From assembly GCA_029948255.1 (NCBI GenBank), contig JALIZF010001918.1, positions 558,001 through 622,000 on the forward strand: a stretch of 64,000 bases of DNA. The letters are read 5' to 3'. The DNA is from Telmatactis stephensoni. Taxonomy: Eukaryota; Cnidaria; Anthozoa; Actiniaria; Isophelliidae. The notes under the pieces were generated by a model, which was not told the origin of the DNA, made no database searches, and was given only the letters and a program-made list of their open reading frames with translations. Both the position numbers and the translations under genes were made by a program. This document shows, in pieces, positions 47,263 to 58,400 of this stretch (positions are counted from its first letter, which is position 1; the number at the start of each line of letters is the position of its first letter).

Positions 47263-47625
47263 TATCTGATGAATTTTAAAATACATCCAAACTTCCATCA
47301 GCAATGACCCTCAGTTTCAAAAACGTGATAATTATGGGGTGGTTACTGAACATAGAAATATTTATGGTATTAAACTGTAAATGAATGGTAAAATACAAAG
47401 AGGTCATTATTTTAGTAGAGGTGGTTGCTTATGGAGGTTTGTATAATTTTTAGACACACTTAATACTATAAAATAGGTAGGCAATACTATGCAAATGCAA
47501 GAAAAGCAATTTATTGTATGTGCAGGAGTGGAAAGGTTTCAATGCTCTGATGCTTGAGTTTGCACTTTTCGTACTTGACCCAGGGAATCAGTACCTCTGT
47601 TTAATTCCCTTAGCTTGCTCACACT

Positions 47626-47631
47626 TTTATT
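47626..47631 (-). terminator. Poly(A) signal of MAK16
   Basis: AATAAA on the minus strand, about 120 bases after the MAK16 stop codon. Confidence 0.55.
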
Positions 47632-47750
47632 TGCATTTTCAAGGATAAGGAATGATTAACACCATATGATGGTATCAAAATAGTATTTTGAACAGGAAAA
47701 AAGTTTTTAATAAAACTATTATTCACTGTCAGTATTCAATTTTAATCGTT

Positions 47751-50700
47751 TTATGCTTTAAGTTTAGTCCTTTTCATGTCAACTTCTTCCTCATATTCTA
47801 TTTCTACTCTGTTCCTTCTTTTCTTTTTCTGGGGTGTTTCTTTCTCTTCTTCTACTTTTTCTTCTTCACTTTCACTTTCAAATTCAAAGTCCTAAAAACA
47901 ATTTATTGATGTAAATGTTTGGTCTTGAAACACTTAATAGAGAACAAATACTAAAAGTGTGCAATACTTTGCACTATTTAATACTAAATGGCACTAATTA
48001 AACAATAGAAAACAAAAGAATTTGCATGGTTTAGCACTATTTAATACTTTTTATGATGCACACTTTTAGTGTTTGTACTCTAATGTTGAGACTTGTTGTC
48101 ATAAATTTTATTATTAAATTTATTGATGTGCATATTATTATTCAGTTTAAATGTAAATTTAAATTAGAGAACCTAAATGGCTGTCACAGGCACATATCCA
48201 CAGTGATGTTATACCAGTATAAGGAAACCAACTTCTTTCCTTTCTGTGTAGCTTTAAGTATAACCTGTAAATACCCTAAAAATGGAGCACTGATGGAGAG
48301 AGGGAAGTAAAATGAACACACCATGAACCTCAAGTTTATCAGTTACTCAAATTACTGTCACGAGTTATCAACGTAAAATGTGGTCACTTTTTATTTTACT
48401 TTTACATTACCTCAATGTCGCTTAAGTCACTTTCCTCTACTTCATCTTCAGCTACAAATTCAGGTTCTTCCTCCTAACATTGATTGGTAGTAACAATCAT
48501 TCAACATGATTGAAACAGAGAAGGCACCAATAAATTGGCTTCACCCCAAGATGCATTGACTGTCATCTTTCCTCCCCCATCCCGATAAAAATACCATCCA
48601 TCCCCGTCATAGGTAACATACCAAATTAAATATTCTTCAGTACCTCTGCTGATGACCAGTGCTTTACTAAATTTGCTTCAACCATACATATTTCACCAAA
48701 CAGTACATCCACAGTAAAAAAAATGCACACTGTACAATGTACCTCTTCATTCTCCTCTTCTTTCTCCTCCTCTTCTTCATCTTCAGATTCTACTTCAAGT
48801 TTCTCCAGAGCATTTTCAAATGCTGCCTTTTCGATGTTATATATGTCTCCATACTAAGAGATACAAAATATAACATGCAAAAGTTACACAAAACACAGAA
48901 TGTAAATCAGCCTTATATCTAGGCAACTGCATACAATTATGACAGTTGTGGAATGGTCAAGGGAAGATATGGCAAGATTCTTGGACAAACATTTTTTCTT
49001 GTGTCCAGAATGGGTTTCCTGTGGTAAGATCCAATCTGGGATCCCATAGAATACTTACTGTGCCTTGTTTCAATCTGTCCAGTAATTCCTTTTCTATAGC
49101 ATTGTCCAACTGTGCAGCTACTAGTGCCTTTGCCTGTGAAATAGACCAGGAAAAGTCAGAAATGGAGTCAGATAAAAATATGATAAAAGTAGAAAATCCT
49201 ATCTTGTGCATTGTTCTTTCAAGTGAACTTACCTCACGCCTTTTTTCTCTTCTTTCAACTTTTTTGTTGACTGTTACAAGTTTTTTGCTAAAATATAATG
49301 AAGGTTTAATGTCTCCTCAAATATCAATATGCGAAAACGTGAAGAGATTAAACACTAAAATTAAACTGTCTAAAAGTATAATGAAAAACAAAATAGGGAA
49401 ACTGCCTTACCTTGTTTTTAGTCTCAGTTTCCTCATACGAATTAAATACTAAAAACATTTAAAAAATTCATGTCTCAAATGTCATTCTTTCCAAAATGTA
49501 CACAGAACCCACAATTATTACACACCCTAAAGTCATACCCCGTTATAAAATTGCTACCCCTAAATAACATACCCCTTCCACAGCGATAATGGAAGCTAAA
49601 AAACATTTTATTTTGGTATGCTTGGTGGTGCTTGAGGAATCCTAGCCCCCCTAACCTTTGGGGTGGGATTCCTGTGTAAAATTGGATTTTCTACAGGGTT
49701 CCCAAAAGTTAGCTTTGCCTACAATGGAGCCTAGAGGAATCCATCCAATGACATTACAATACCAAAATGCATGGAAGAAAAGAGGGAAATATGCAGATGC
49801 ATGAGAACACAAGTGCAAAATCCATAACTTTTTTTCAATTAATAGAACTCACCTGTACAATCTTGGTAAATCTTTGTTTACATTTGTGTATACTAAAGTT
49901 TGGCCAGTACATCAGATGTTTGTCTATCTGTGCTAATGCTTGCTCATAATTTTTAACTAATTTGATTTTCTCCCACAGTTTTGAAGGAGAGTGAGCTCTT
50001 TCTATGGTTTTTATATATAAATAGCAAACACCTGGAGAACAAAGACAAATCATAATTATCAATATAAGTTGTTGTGGGAGTTTGAGTTTAAAAACCACCT
50101 TCAGCATTAAACTACATATATGGATAGCACCTCATCCTTTGGAAAATAGGGTAGGCGTATTATCCTGTTGCTTACTGTTTCTTACTCACAGAAAAAAAAA
50201 AAAAAACCAGAACAGAACAGGACAAGGTCTAACAGACAATGGCTAATGACACAGGTTTGTTTGTTTGGTGTTTTTTTTTTTTTTTGGGGGGGGGGGAATA
50301 AGATACAAGTGACAGAATAATATATCCCTGGGTTACCAAGGATAGTAATGCCCTGCACAATCAAATTATCAAATTCTCCTGAGAGCCCCACACTTTTCAC
50401 TTACCATCATGTTCTCGTACTGTTGCATATCTACTGTTTGCCAGTGGACATGACTGCCGATTACAAATCCCTGTGGAGTTATATTCATTACGACAAAACT
50501 TTTTGGTTTCTGTCCTGTTGAAAAAATAGTTCAATTTACAGAGTTATATTTCTCTTTTTGTACAGCTTTACCAGGTGTATTTCTGTTCACACCTGGACAT
50601 TTCCAACTTTTTTCTTCTCTTGTTTATTAAAATCAAAGTGAAAATAGAATGTTATCAATTGGAGAAAATGAAAAATAAATTTATATTTCATATTTCCCAT

Positions 50701-51268
50701 TCCAACTAGAAAAAGGCTAAACTAAAAATAATAACGATGAATTTAAAAAGAGCCTTAAGAGCCTGAATTTGATCTGCAAGATTTTATCTTAAATGGGAAT
50801 GGGATTACAAGACAACGTCTTGGGAAATGAGATTTGCCTAAAGATTTTCTTTATTTAACTATTAAGTTTCTTCTGGGAATGACTAATTGGATCAAAGGAA
50901 ACCGCTTGACTGAAGGCTACATCAATCATTTCAGTACGATTGAATATGCTTTTAAGGTATCAACCAAACACAAATTTTATCGTTTTGAATTAATATAAGT
51001 TAATCAAGCGTACAGCTGTATAAATTTTGTTTGCATGTTTTTGTGACATATCCTAAAACAAGTTCCCAACATATAGTATATTATTTCTACTTACTTGACT
51101 TTAAACGAGCAAAAACCTTGATTTATAACCTGCCAAATAACCTAGAAACATCGACAAAGGAATAAAATCAGATGTAACATATCCACAATCTTTCACAACA
51201 TAATCGGCCATATTGAATAGCGTCAGCTGGTAACAAAAAAAATCGATTCTTACCTCATCGTGCTGCAT
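47751..51268 (-). CDS. MAK16: MAK16, nucleolar 60S ribosome assembly factor
   Basis: Exons, high to low: 51254-51268, 51095-51141, 50405-50514, 49853-50031, 49411-49448, 49233-49287, 49059-49133, 48743-48853, 48411-48473, 47751-47891; all phases fit, giving 277 aa (human 300). MAK16 is an RNA-associated nucleolar protein needed for early pre-60S particles. The N-terminal domain starts [19 protein letters not shown], with four Cys (C16, C28, C38, C43; [20 protein letters not shown]) that form its metal-binding cluster. It is followed by [33 protein letters not shown] and [20 protein letters not shown]. The rest is an acidic Glu-rich tail and a basic end ([20 protein letters not shown]), as in the family. 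The first coding exon is only five codons. It is divergent from ADISSP with 262 bp between start codons. Confidence 0.97.
47942..48079. mobile_element. Foldback in the last MAK16 intron
   Basis: GAACAAATACTAAAAGTGTG at the left pairs with CACACTTTTAGTGTTTGTAC at the right, and GCACTATTTAATAC occurs near both inner ends. The same GTACT-type text reappears at 54,894-54,994. Confidence 0.75.
50191..50298. repeat. Poly-A, poly-T and poly-G tracts in a MAK16 intron
   Basis: Runs of A (50,191-50,205), T (50,271-50,285) and G (50,286-50,296). Low complexity only. Confidence 0.9.
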
Positions 51269-51530
51269 ATTTATCAAAAAAAACTTTACAGACAGCTAGA
51301 TAAGTATCTTTACTTTATGTAAGTATTGAGTTCAATTCTTTCTTTTATCGTTAAAACAATAAATTCGTGTCTTTTCTTGGTCAAGCTGCAAAACACTTCT
51401 TTCACGTGTTTTCTCGTCTTCTCATGGGGTTAACCGCAGAGCTCTGTATCGTAGGCTCATCCGGCGAACTCGTTTATAAAATTTGACAGCGTGTTGAAAG
51501 CGTCCACTAATTTCTGGCGCTTGAAAAACT
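51269..51530. promoter_or_regulatory. Shared divergent promoter of MAK16 and ADISSP, with an E-box
   Basis: 262 bp lie between the opposed start codons. It contains CACGTG at 51,403-51,408, the canonical MYC/MAX E-box that is frequent at ribosome-biogenesis genes (established knowledge). Its use here is inference. Confidence 0.5.
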
Positions 51531-54419
51531 ATGGCAGAAGTTGAGCAATCACACAATAAAGCTCACGATGAAGAGGATGGTAAGTTAGATTCTACATTAT
51601 TTTGTTTTGCTAGGGGATCGGGATAGATACTGGATAGATCTATGCAGTTACATGTAAGCTTATGGTGTTAAAAGCTTGTGTTGTCGGCCCTCCAGGCTTC
51701 CTTCCTTCACGAAGTTGCCGAGTAAAAGTTTTGTGTTGTCGTCTTTTAAATTTTCCTACAAGCACAATTTTTTTCGTCAGTCTTTTATAAGTACTCCGTT
51801 CTGCTTTTGATTATTAATCAGTAGTAAAAACGAGCAAATACCGAAAAAAAATTCAATGAACAAAGTACCGTGCTAGGTTGCACGAATGTAGAGTAAAATT
51901 GAAATCGATTCTATTGTTGGTGACTATTTCAGATATGCGGGATTTTGCCAAGGGTATGAACTTCCTTGAGAACGAAAATACTTTTGTTTGCTCCGTTGAT
52001 GCTGCTGTTCTTTCCCGCTGAGAGATCTCGAACATCTGTCCATGCAAGCACGTTTTAAATTTGATTTTAAAATATTCAAATTTCTACTAAGATAAAACAC
52101 TGATAAGTTTAGTTGTACAAAATTTTTTTTTTGCTCTTTGTATTTTTTAATTTGTGGATGTTCCTATTTGTATTAAATTCTTGCAAATTTAGCCCGCGTT
52201 TTAAGATACTATTTAATTTCTATCTTAAGGCGATAGTTCCAACAGTGTTTCCTGTTTCTTTGATAAAAGCACTGATATATTGTCAGTTCTGTCGATAAAA
52301 ATCGTTTAATGTCTGCTAAAGTGTTTGAATACCAAGGAAGTCCAGATGAGATGTAGGAGCAGTATTTTGTATTTGAATGAAATTTAATTTAGATTGTTTG
52401 GGAAGGAAACTAGAAAAAAGATAAACTTGTGCACTTACAGCTGGGGTAATAGATTAAGTAGAATAGAATTAAAGTAAATATAGCAATCAAGCAGATTAAA
52501 ATGAAGATTAATTCAGAAGAAGAATGAAATCATACCGAATGTATAAGTAACTCAGAAAATATAAAAAATAACAGATGGATTCTCTCTTGGATACAATTGC
52601 CAAAGTAAACCAGCCCTGGGGCGATGTCAATTAAAAGCTTTTACACTTGAAACTTACAAGAGTGCTATTGTTTTAGCTACCAAGAACAATATATAGTTAC
52701 ACTTGTAAATTACAGCTGTAAAAGTTTATTGAAGTCACCCCTTAATTTGGAGGGGGTAGGCTTAATTGGGGGGGGGGGGGGGGGGTAGTAGGGGAGGAAG
52801 TCTTAATTTTAGTCAGAGTGACAAATAAATTTTACATTATACCTGCTTAATGATGAAAATTAGCTAAATGATGCATGATTGGAGCAGATGAGGGAAAAGG
52901 GAAGGTGCAATACTGGGTTCAAAAGGTTGAGACTGCATTGCCTGAAATTGCATGTTCTTCAGATAATTTATTCTTTCCTTATAGTATTGAAAGACTAGAC
53001 AAACAATGGCAAGTCTTTTGAGCCCTGGACCTTTCGGTCACCACAGAACAACATTGCATTAAAGTAAATTGCAAAGAACATAGTCAACAGTGGGCTTTTG
53101 TATGTGTAAAAATGTTTAAGGGTCTCAAGGTCTAATTTGCTCCCCATTGTGGCAAGGAAGCCCTCTCCTGAGATGACTGTTGGCACTTTTCTTCCTGATA
53201 CTTTTTCAAAATATCTTCTTGCATGGTTTTAGATTTCTATAAAGCTGCACCTCCCTAAAGGATGATCATGAATCGGCCCCTTAATCCCTAGAACACAGAA
53301 TTCTAAATATTTGTAATGGTCTCCCTTATTATGTCTTCACAGCTCACCATGATCACCATGTACACTTTCCTGAAAGTGTAGGCCTAAACACTGAAATCCT
53401 AGTTCGGAAGAAAGGCAAATCTGCAGTGGATGTCCATGTTGGTTTTCTACAGTATAAACACAAGTATGAAATACAATTTGTTTTACCAGTAGCTGAAAAT
53501 GCAATAGTTACTCACAGCACTACCAGTCCATTCCTTTACATCTGTGAAGTCAAACTAGGTAATTGGACAAAAACGTTTTGATTGGATACATGTGTTATTG
53601 GCTTGCCTATGGACCGGGGGGAGTACTAATTCCAGTTGCCGCTGAGTCCCTCAAACCTGACCCTGTTACAGAGCAAAATTTCTAAAATCAATACCCTGTT
53701 CCACAGTGAATGCTCTAAAGCAATATGCTGGTGCAAAAAGACATAAAATGTTTTTGAAACTTTTTATAATTATACAAGGGATTTTAAAATCGCGCATCAA
53801 GTTCTTTACTCATTTTCTTCCTTAAAAGTTGACGCGTAGTTACGACCTTTCTAAAATAGTTTTTTTCTCTGGTTCCTTTGTTTTTCCCCCTTGAGATAAA
53901 AGGAACTAGTGAGCTAAGAGTTGTAATGCATAGAGTGTAAGAATGTAGTGGTAGTGTGTGTCCCCCCGATAAGTACACGTGTTAAATCAAAATTTGGAAA
54001 CTCAAATAATAATAAACAGTTATGATGCCTTTGTGATAAAGGAGCACACAGAGTCAAATCTTCATACTCCTTCCAGCTGATTTCTGTCCTCCCTACTTTG
54101 TTTTCCATGTCCCTCCTTAAGCTTATTTGTATTCCTCCCTGGTGGCGACCATAACCAGTTACATGTATCATCGTTTTCCACAGCTGATGGTAAAGGTCAA
54201 GAAATAACTCTACACTTGGATGCACACAAGGAGGGCCTTTTGCAAGACAAGTTTGATCTCACAAATGAAGCAACAAAAGAAGTATTCCATATATGCCTTA
54301 AAGCAAGAGTACTAGGTCCAAAGAAAGGTACACCGATGCTGAAAGAAAACATCAAATGTATAGCTGTGGAAAAAGATGAGGACGAAAGGGATGACAGTGA
54401 TTGGCAAGGATTTGATTGA
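51531..54419 (+). CDS. ADISSP: Adipose-secreted signaling protein homologue (C20orf27 / UPF0687 family)
   Basis: Exons: 51531-51579, 53343-53558, 54184-54419; phases agree, predicting 166 aa (human 174). Family signatures in order: a His-rich HHDHHVHF (18-25), VDVHVGFLQYKHKYEIQFVL, a central AHKEGLLQDKFDL matching SAHKEGVLKEEILL of the human protein, KARVLGPKKGTPML, IKC-AVE, and the C-terminal DDSDWQGFD (human HSDWHGFD). No signal peptide or membrane helix is visible. In mammals it is reported as a secreted adipose signalling protein. A cnidarian role is unknown, and deep conservation suggests an older cytosolic or general function (inference). A first intron of 1.8 kb separates the 16-codon first exon. 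An AATAAA lies at 54,784-54,789. It is convergent with NOC3L. Confidence 0.93.
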
Positions 54420-54893
54420 GCAGAAAGGAACTTGCAATGTCATAATTTTAGAAAATTTTTCCTCTCCCACTGAATATTGCATTGAATTTTTATTTAAAAA
54501 TATCTTACTTTAGAAATATTGTATCAGGCACAAAGCTTATAGTCCATTATTTGCACACATACGAAATCTGCCCTGTTTTGGAACTGGACTATTGTATATA
54601 CAGCAAACCTCCCATGAAAATTGTCATTTTATAAAGACAGCCATCTGTTTAGAAAAAAAACAGATGAGCAGTGAGTGAGTATCTCTCTGTACCTAACCTG
54701 GCAGGGATCAAAAAGAAACTTCTAAACAATGACTCATAAACTACATAGCATACAATGTATTAGAAGATTTTAATAATAATTAAAATAAAGGTAATAGTAT
54801 TTTAACTACATAATGTATTAGGTACACCATAGACCTGTGTATTTTTTTGCCAAAATTAATCAGACCATTTAGAGTACCAAATACCATAAAAGG

Positions 54894-54994
54894 CATGCAA
54901 TGTTCAAATACCGGAGTACTAAATAGTACTAAATTATGGTAATTCCATTGTTTTCTATAATTTGATTAGTGCTATTTAGTACTCTAATGTTCAT
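54894..54994. repeat. Inverted repeat with GTACTAAATAGTACTAAAT
   Basis: GTTCAAATACCGGAGTACTA at the left is mirrored by TAGTACTCTAATGTTC at the right. Related to 47,942-48,079. It lies between the ADISSP stop and the NOC3L stop. Confidence 0.65.
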
Positions 54995-55154
54995 TGGACT
55001 AATAATTAACATATCCAATTACATTGTAACTGTCAGAATAATTTTATAAAGAACATTGATAATAAATAGCTATCTTTATATCAGTACCAAGCATAAAAAC
55101 TTAATAAAATACTGTATAAAACAACATGATAATAATTGTATGATGGACATTCAT

Positions 55155-55430
55155 TGTGTAGTTGGTAAAGTGTCGGCAAGTGGTTGTTAAGGTGTCAGTA
55201 AGTGGTTGGTAAGGTGTCAGCAAGTGGTTGGTAAGGTGTCAAGAAGTAGTTGGTAATGTTTCAGCAAGTGTTGGTAAGTTGTCAGTAAGTGGTTTGTAAG
55301 GTATCAGCAGGTTGTTGGTAAGGTGTCAGTAGTCAGGTATCAGTAAGTGGTTGGTGTTCTCAGTAAGTGGTTGGTAAGGTGTCAGTAAGTGGTTGGTAAG
55401 GTGTTGGGATCTGGTTGGTAATGTGTGTCA
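55155..55430. repeat. Minisatellite of about 20-bp units
   Basis: About 12 diverged units of AAGTGGTTGGTAAGGTGTCAG, ending some 50 bp from the NOC3L stop codon. It falls in the probable 3' flank or UTR of NOC3L; an AATAAA on the minus strand is at 55,434-55,439. Confidence 0.9.
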
Positions 55431-55477
55431 ATATTTATTGAGGTGCCTCTGAAAATCCAACCTCTGAACTGATTCTA

Positions 55478-58400
55478 TCATGTTCTGGGCAGTGATGGCA
55501 GTTCAAAGCAATTTTTTTCAAAATATTTTTCAGTAAAATTAATAGCATTGATAACAGCTGGTTCTATACAAGAGTCTTTCCAGCTTTCTTCATTTAAATG
55601 TACATGTAACTTCCAGGATTTCTTGCTTGGTTGATGACCTGTCTTTCCTAATTCTGATATGTCTGGGTTTAATGTCATTTCTGAACTGTCATAAGCTTTA
55701 AAGAATTCTTCGGGTTGCCTACATAGAAAAAATCCCTTTAGTCAAAGAATGTACTTATTTCAAGAGAGATTAATATTGTTGAATATGTCTGAGCTTCATG
55801 CATGTTTTAACTTACGTTCGAGTTAGACTGGAACCACTCTCTCTTGATGATCCAGCCACAACATGCCCTGAATATTTTCTTACAGTTGGATGATAATGAC
55901 TACTACATAAGTATGATAACTCCCATGATGTTGTACTGTCTGTGTTGCTTAACTCGGGGTCTTCTACATCTGGTCTAAAAACACCAATACCCATGGTCTC
56001 ACTGTCCAGTAGTTTTTGACTTTTAGGATGTAACTGGGTGAAATGAAAGTAACAAAAATTAAAATGAATAATACTGACAGTTTAACTTTGGATTTATAAG
56101 TCTGCAGAAGATTGAGAGCAGAGCAAAGGAGAGCAGAGAAGAGAAGGGAAGGGACGAGAAGAGAAGAGAAGAGAAGAGAAGAGAAGAGAAGAGAAGAGAA
56201 GAGAAGAGAAGAGAAGAGAAGAGAAGAGAAGAGAAGAGAAGAGAAGAGAAGAGAAGAGAAGAGAAGAGAAGAGAAGAGAAGAGAAGAGAAGAGAAGAGAA
56301 GAGAAGAGAAGAGAAGAGAAGAGAAGAGAAGAGAAGAGAAGAGAAGAGAAGAGAAGAGAAGAGAAGAGAAGAGAAGAGAAGAGAAGAGAAGAGAAGAGAA
56401 GAGAAGAGAAGAGAAGAGAAGAGAAGAGAAGAGAAGAGAAGAGAAGAGAAGAGAAGAGAAGAGAAGAGAAGAGAAGAGAAGAGAAGAGAAGAGAAGAGAA
56501 GAGAAGAGAAATACGCTTTGATAAAGGGCAATTCAATATTACCCTTACTTTCAGGGAGTGTGTAAGTTAACATACAGTACCTGGAAGAATATCCTAACAA
56601 ATGCTAACAGGGCCAATGCACTGTTTGGCATCACTTGCAGACTTATAGTGGAAAGACGTTTAGTGAAAGCAGCCACTCGTTGGATGGGTATCTGTCAATT
56701 AATCACAAGAATAAATACAACAAATTAAATCAAAGAACATCCTCACTAGAACTGTTTTTTGAAACATTTGAAAAAATACCTGTTTTGTTCTTTTCTTCAT
56801 CATGACATCCAAACATTTGACAGCAATATCAACATCAGAGTTACTGATATCTAAAAAGTCAACAAACAATCCCTGAATCAAAATAACTTCCAAAGCAAGT
56901 TTTGCACACATTCCTGGAGAACAAATGTTGATGCTCAATTTGATGCATGTATCATGATTTGAATAACAGGAGTTCTGGAATAGAAAAGAGCTAAAGCATG
57001 ATAGTTACTGCATACCCATAGCCCACATTACTCTCAGCCTGCCTTCTTTCACATCGAATATGCACAGTAACATAATTGAACAATGTGCGAGTGAGTGAGT
57101 AACATTTGCATATTCGACCCCTCACTATAACTCGATCGTGGATTTGCAATCCACGAGCTAAAAATTGCTAAGAAACAGTGCAGTAGTCCTGTTAAAGTGG
57201 CTCTTCACCTCAGCCTAATAAAATACCCCATTTTGGTGGAGTCTCCCCCTAGAGTACTCCCCTACCCCATCTTCTTCACCTTTTATCAGGAAGAGTAAAT
57301 TCCACAGAAATTTCCTTACAGATTCAGACTTGTGAATAATAGGAATATGTCATTCAACCATTTACAAAGTATTGAGATAATAAAATAATTAATCATAATG
57401 AAATCTGATAAATGAATGCAAGGCCATCAAGTGGTCAAAAGTACAACTTGCCCCCAAAGCTTCTTCTATCTTTGTTTAAAGGCACTGGAGCATAATTATT
57501 ACAATATTACGATATCGAAGATCTGTAACTACCTGCATTAAGCTGCAAGAGAGCAGTATAAAGTGTGCAGTAAAATCCTCTAGGATCAATGTTTAGAGCT
57601 TCTCCTGCAAAAAGAAACAAACAAAACAACAACAAAATTGTTAAGTTACAAAAGGTAAAGCGCTATATTTAACATCCAAAGTTCCTTCAGTACAGCTGTT
57701 AATTAGTTTATCTATTGACACCAACCTTGTCCTGAAAGAATTTTAAAAGCTGTCAATGCACAGTTCAGCTTATCCCTAAGAGCAAGTTCCTAAAATGTGA
57801 AAATAAAATCTATTACAGATTGAAACATGTATTACAAATCAGCGCAAAAAACTAACAGCCATACCTCTTTATTGATAAGTCCTTGTAGCACCAACATAAG
57901 ATCAGCAAAGAAATCCACATTTATTAAATGTGCATGCTTAGCAAGACCCTCTAACACAGGTGATAAGATGAAGGAATTTGCTCTAAATTTCAACACACGG
58001 AAATATGTTGCAAAAACAAATTTCAGAATCTCTGTTTGCTGGAAGACAAGAATTTACAAGTTACACATTAGATCAGATTACCGGTTTAATAACGATTGGT
58101 TAGTAATGTATGCAGAATTCTTCGAGTGTGAAATGAGCTGCAGGCGCAGGTTTGAACCCATCACCTTCTGAGTACTTCGTCCAGTTGCATAAAACGTAAC
58201 GTTGGACATAGCTGTTAATTTTGGAAGTTCAGCCCAGTTAAACCACTATTAGGAATGTCTAACATTAGCAGTTATGTCCAACATTACATTTAATGTAACT
58301 GGGTATGGTCAGATGTACTAACCACTGAGCTATATTGAGCCTACTGGGTTAAGCACAGTTAGGTTTTTTTGGTATTAAGTCATAAAAATAGTTGATTGCT

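Noticed and set aside
48946..49452. 168-codon plus-strand open frame
   Set aside because: Runs antisense across MAK16 exons 5-7, which have matched splice phases and clear homology.
55964..56600. Long open frames on both strands (REEK repeats on +, SSLLF repeats on -)
   Set aside because: They are translations of the (GAGAA)n microsatellite, whose 15-bp codon period lacks stops; not genes.
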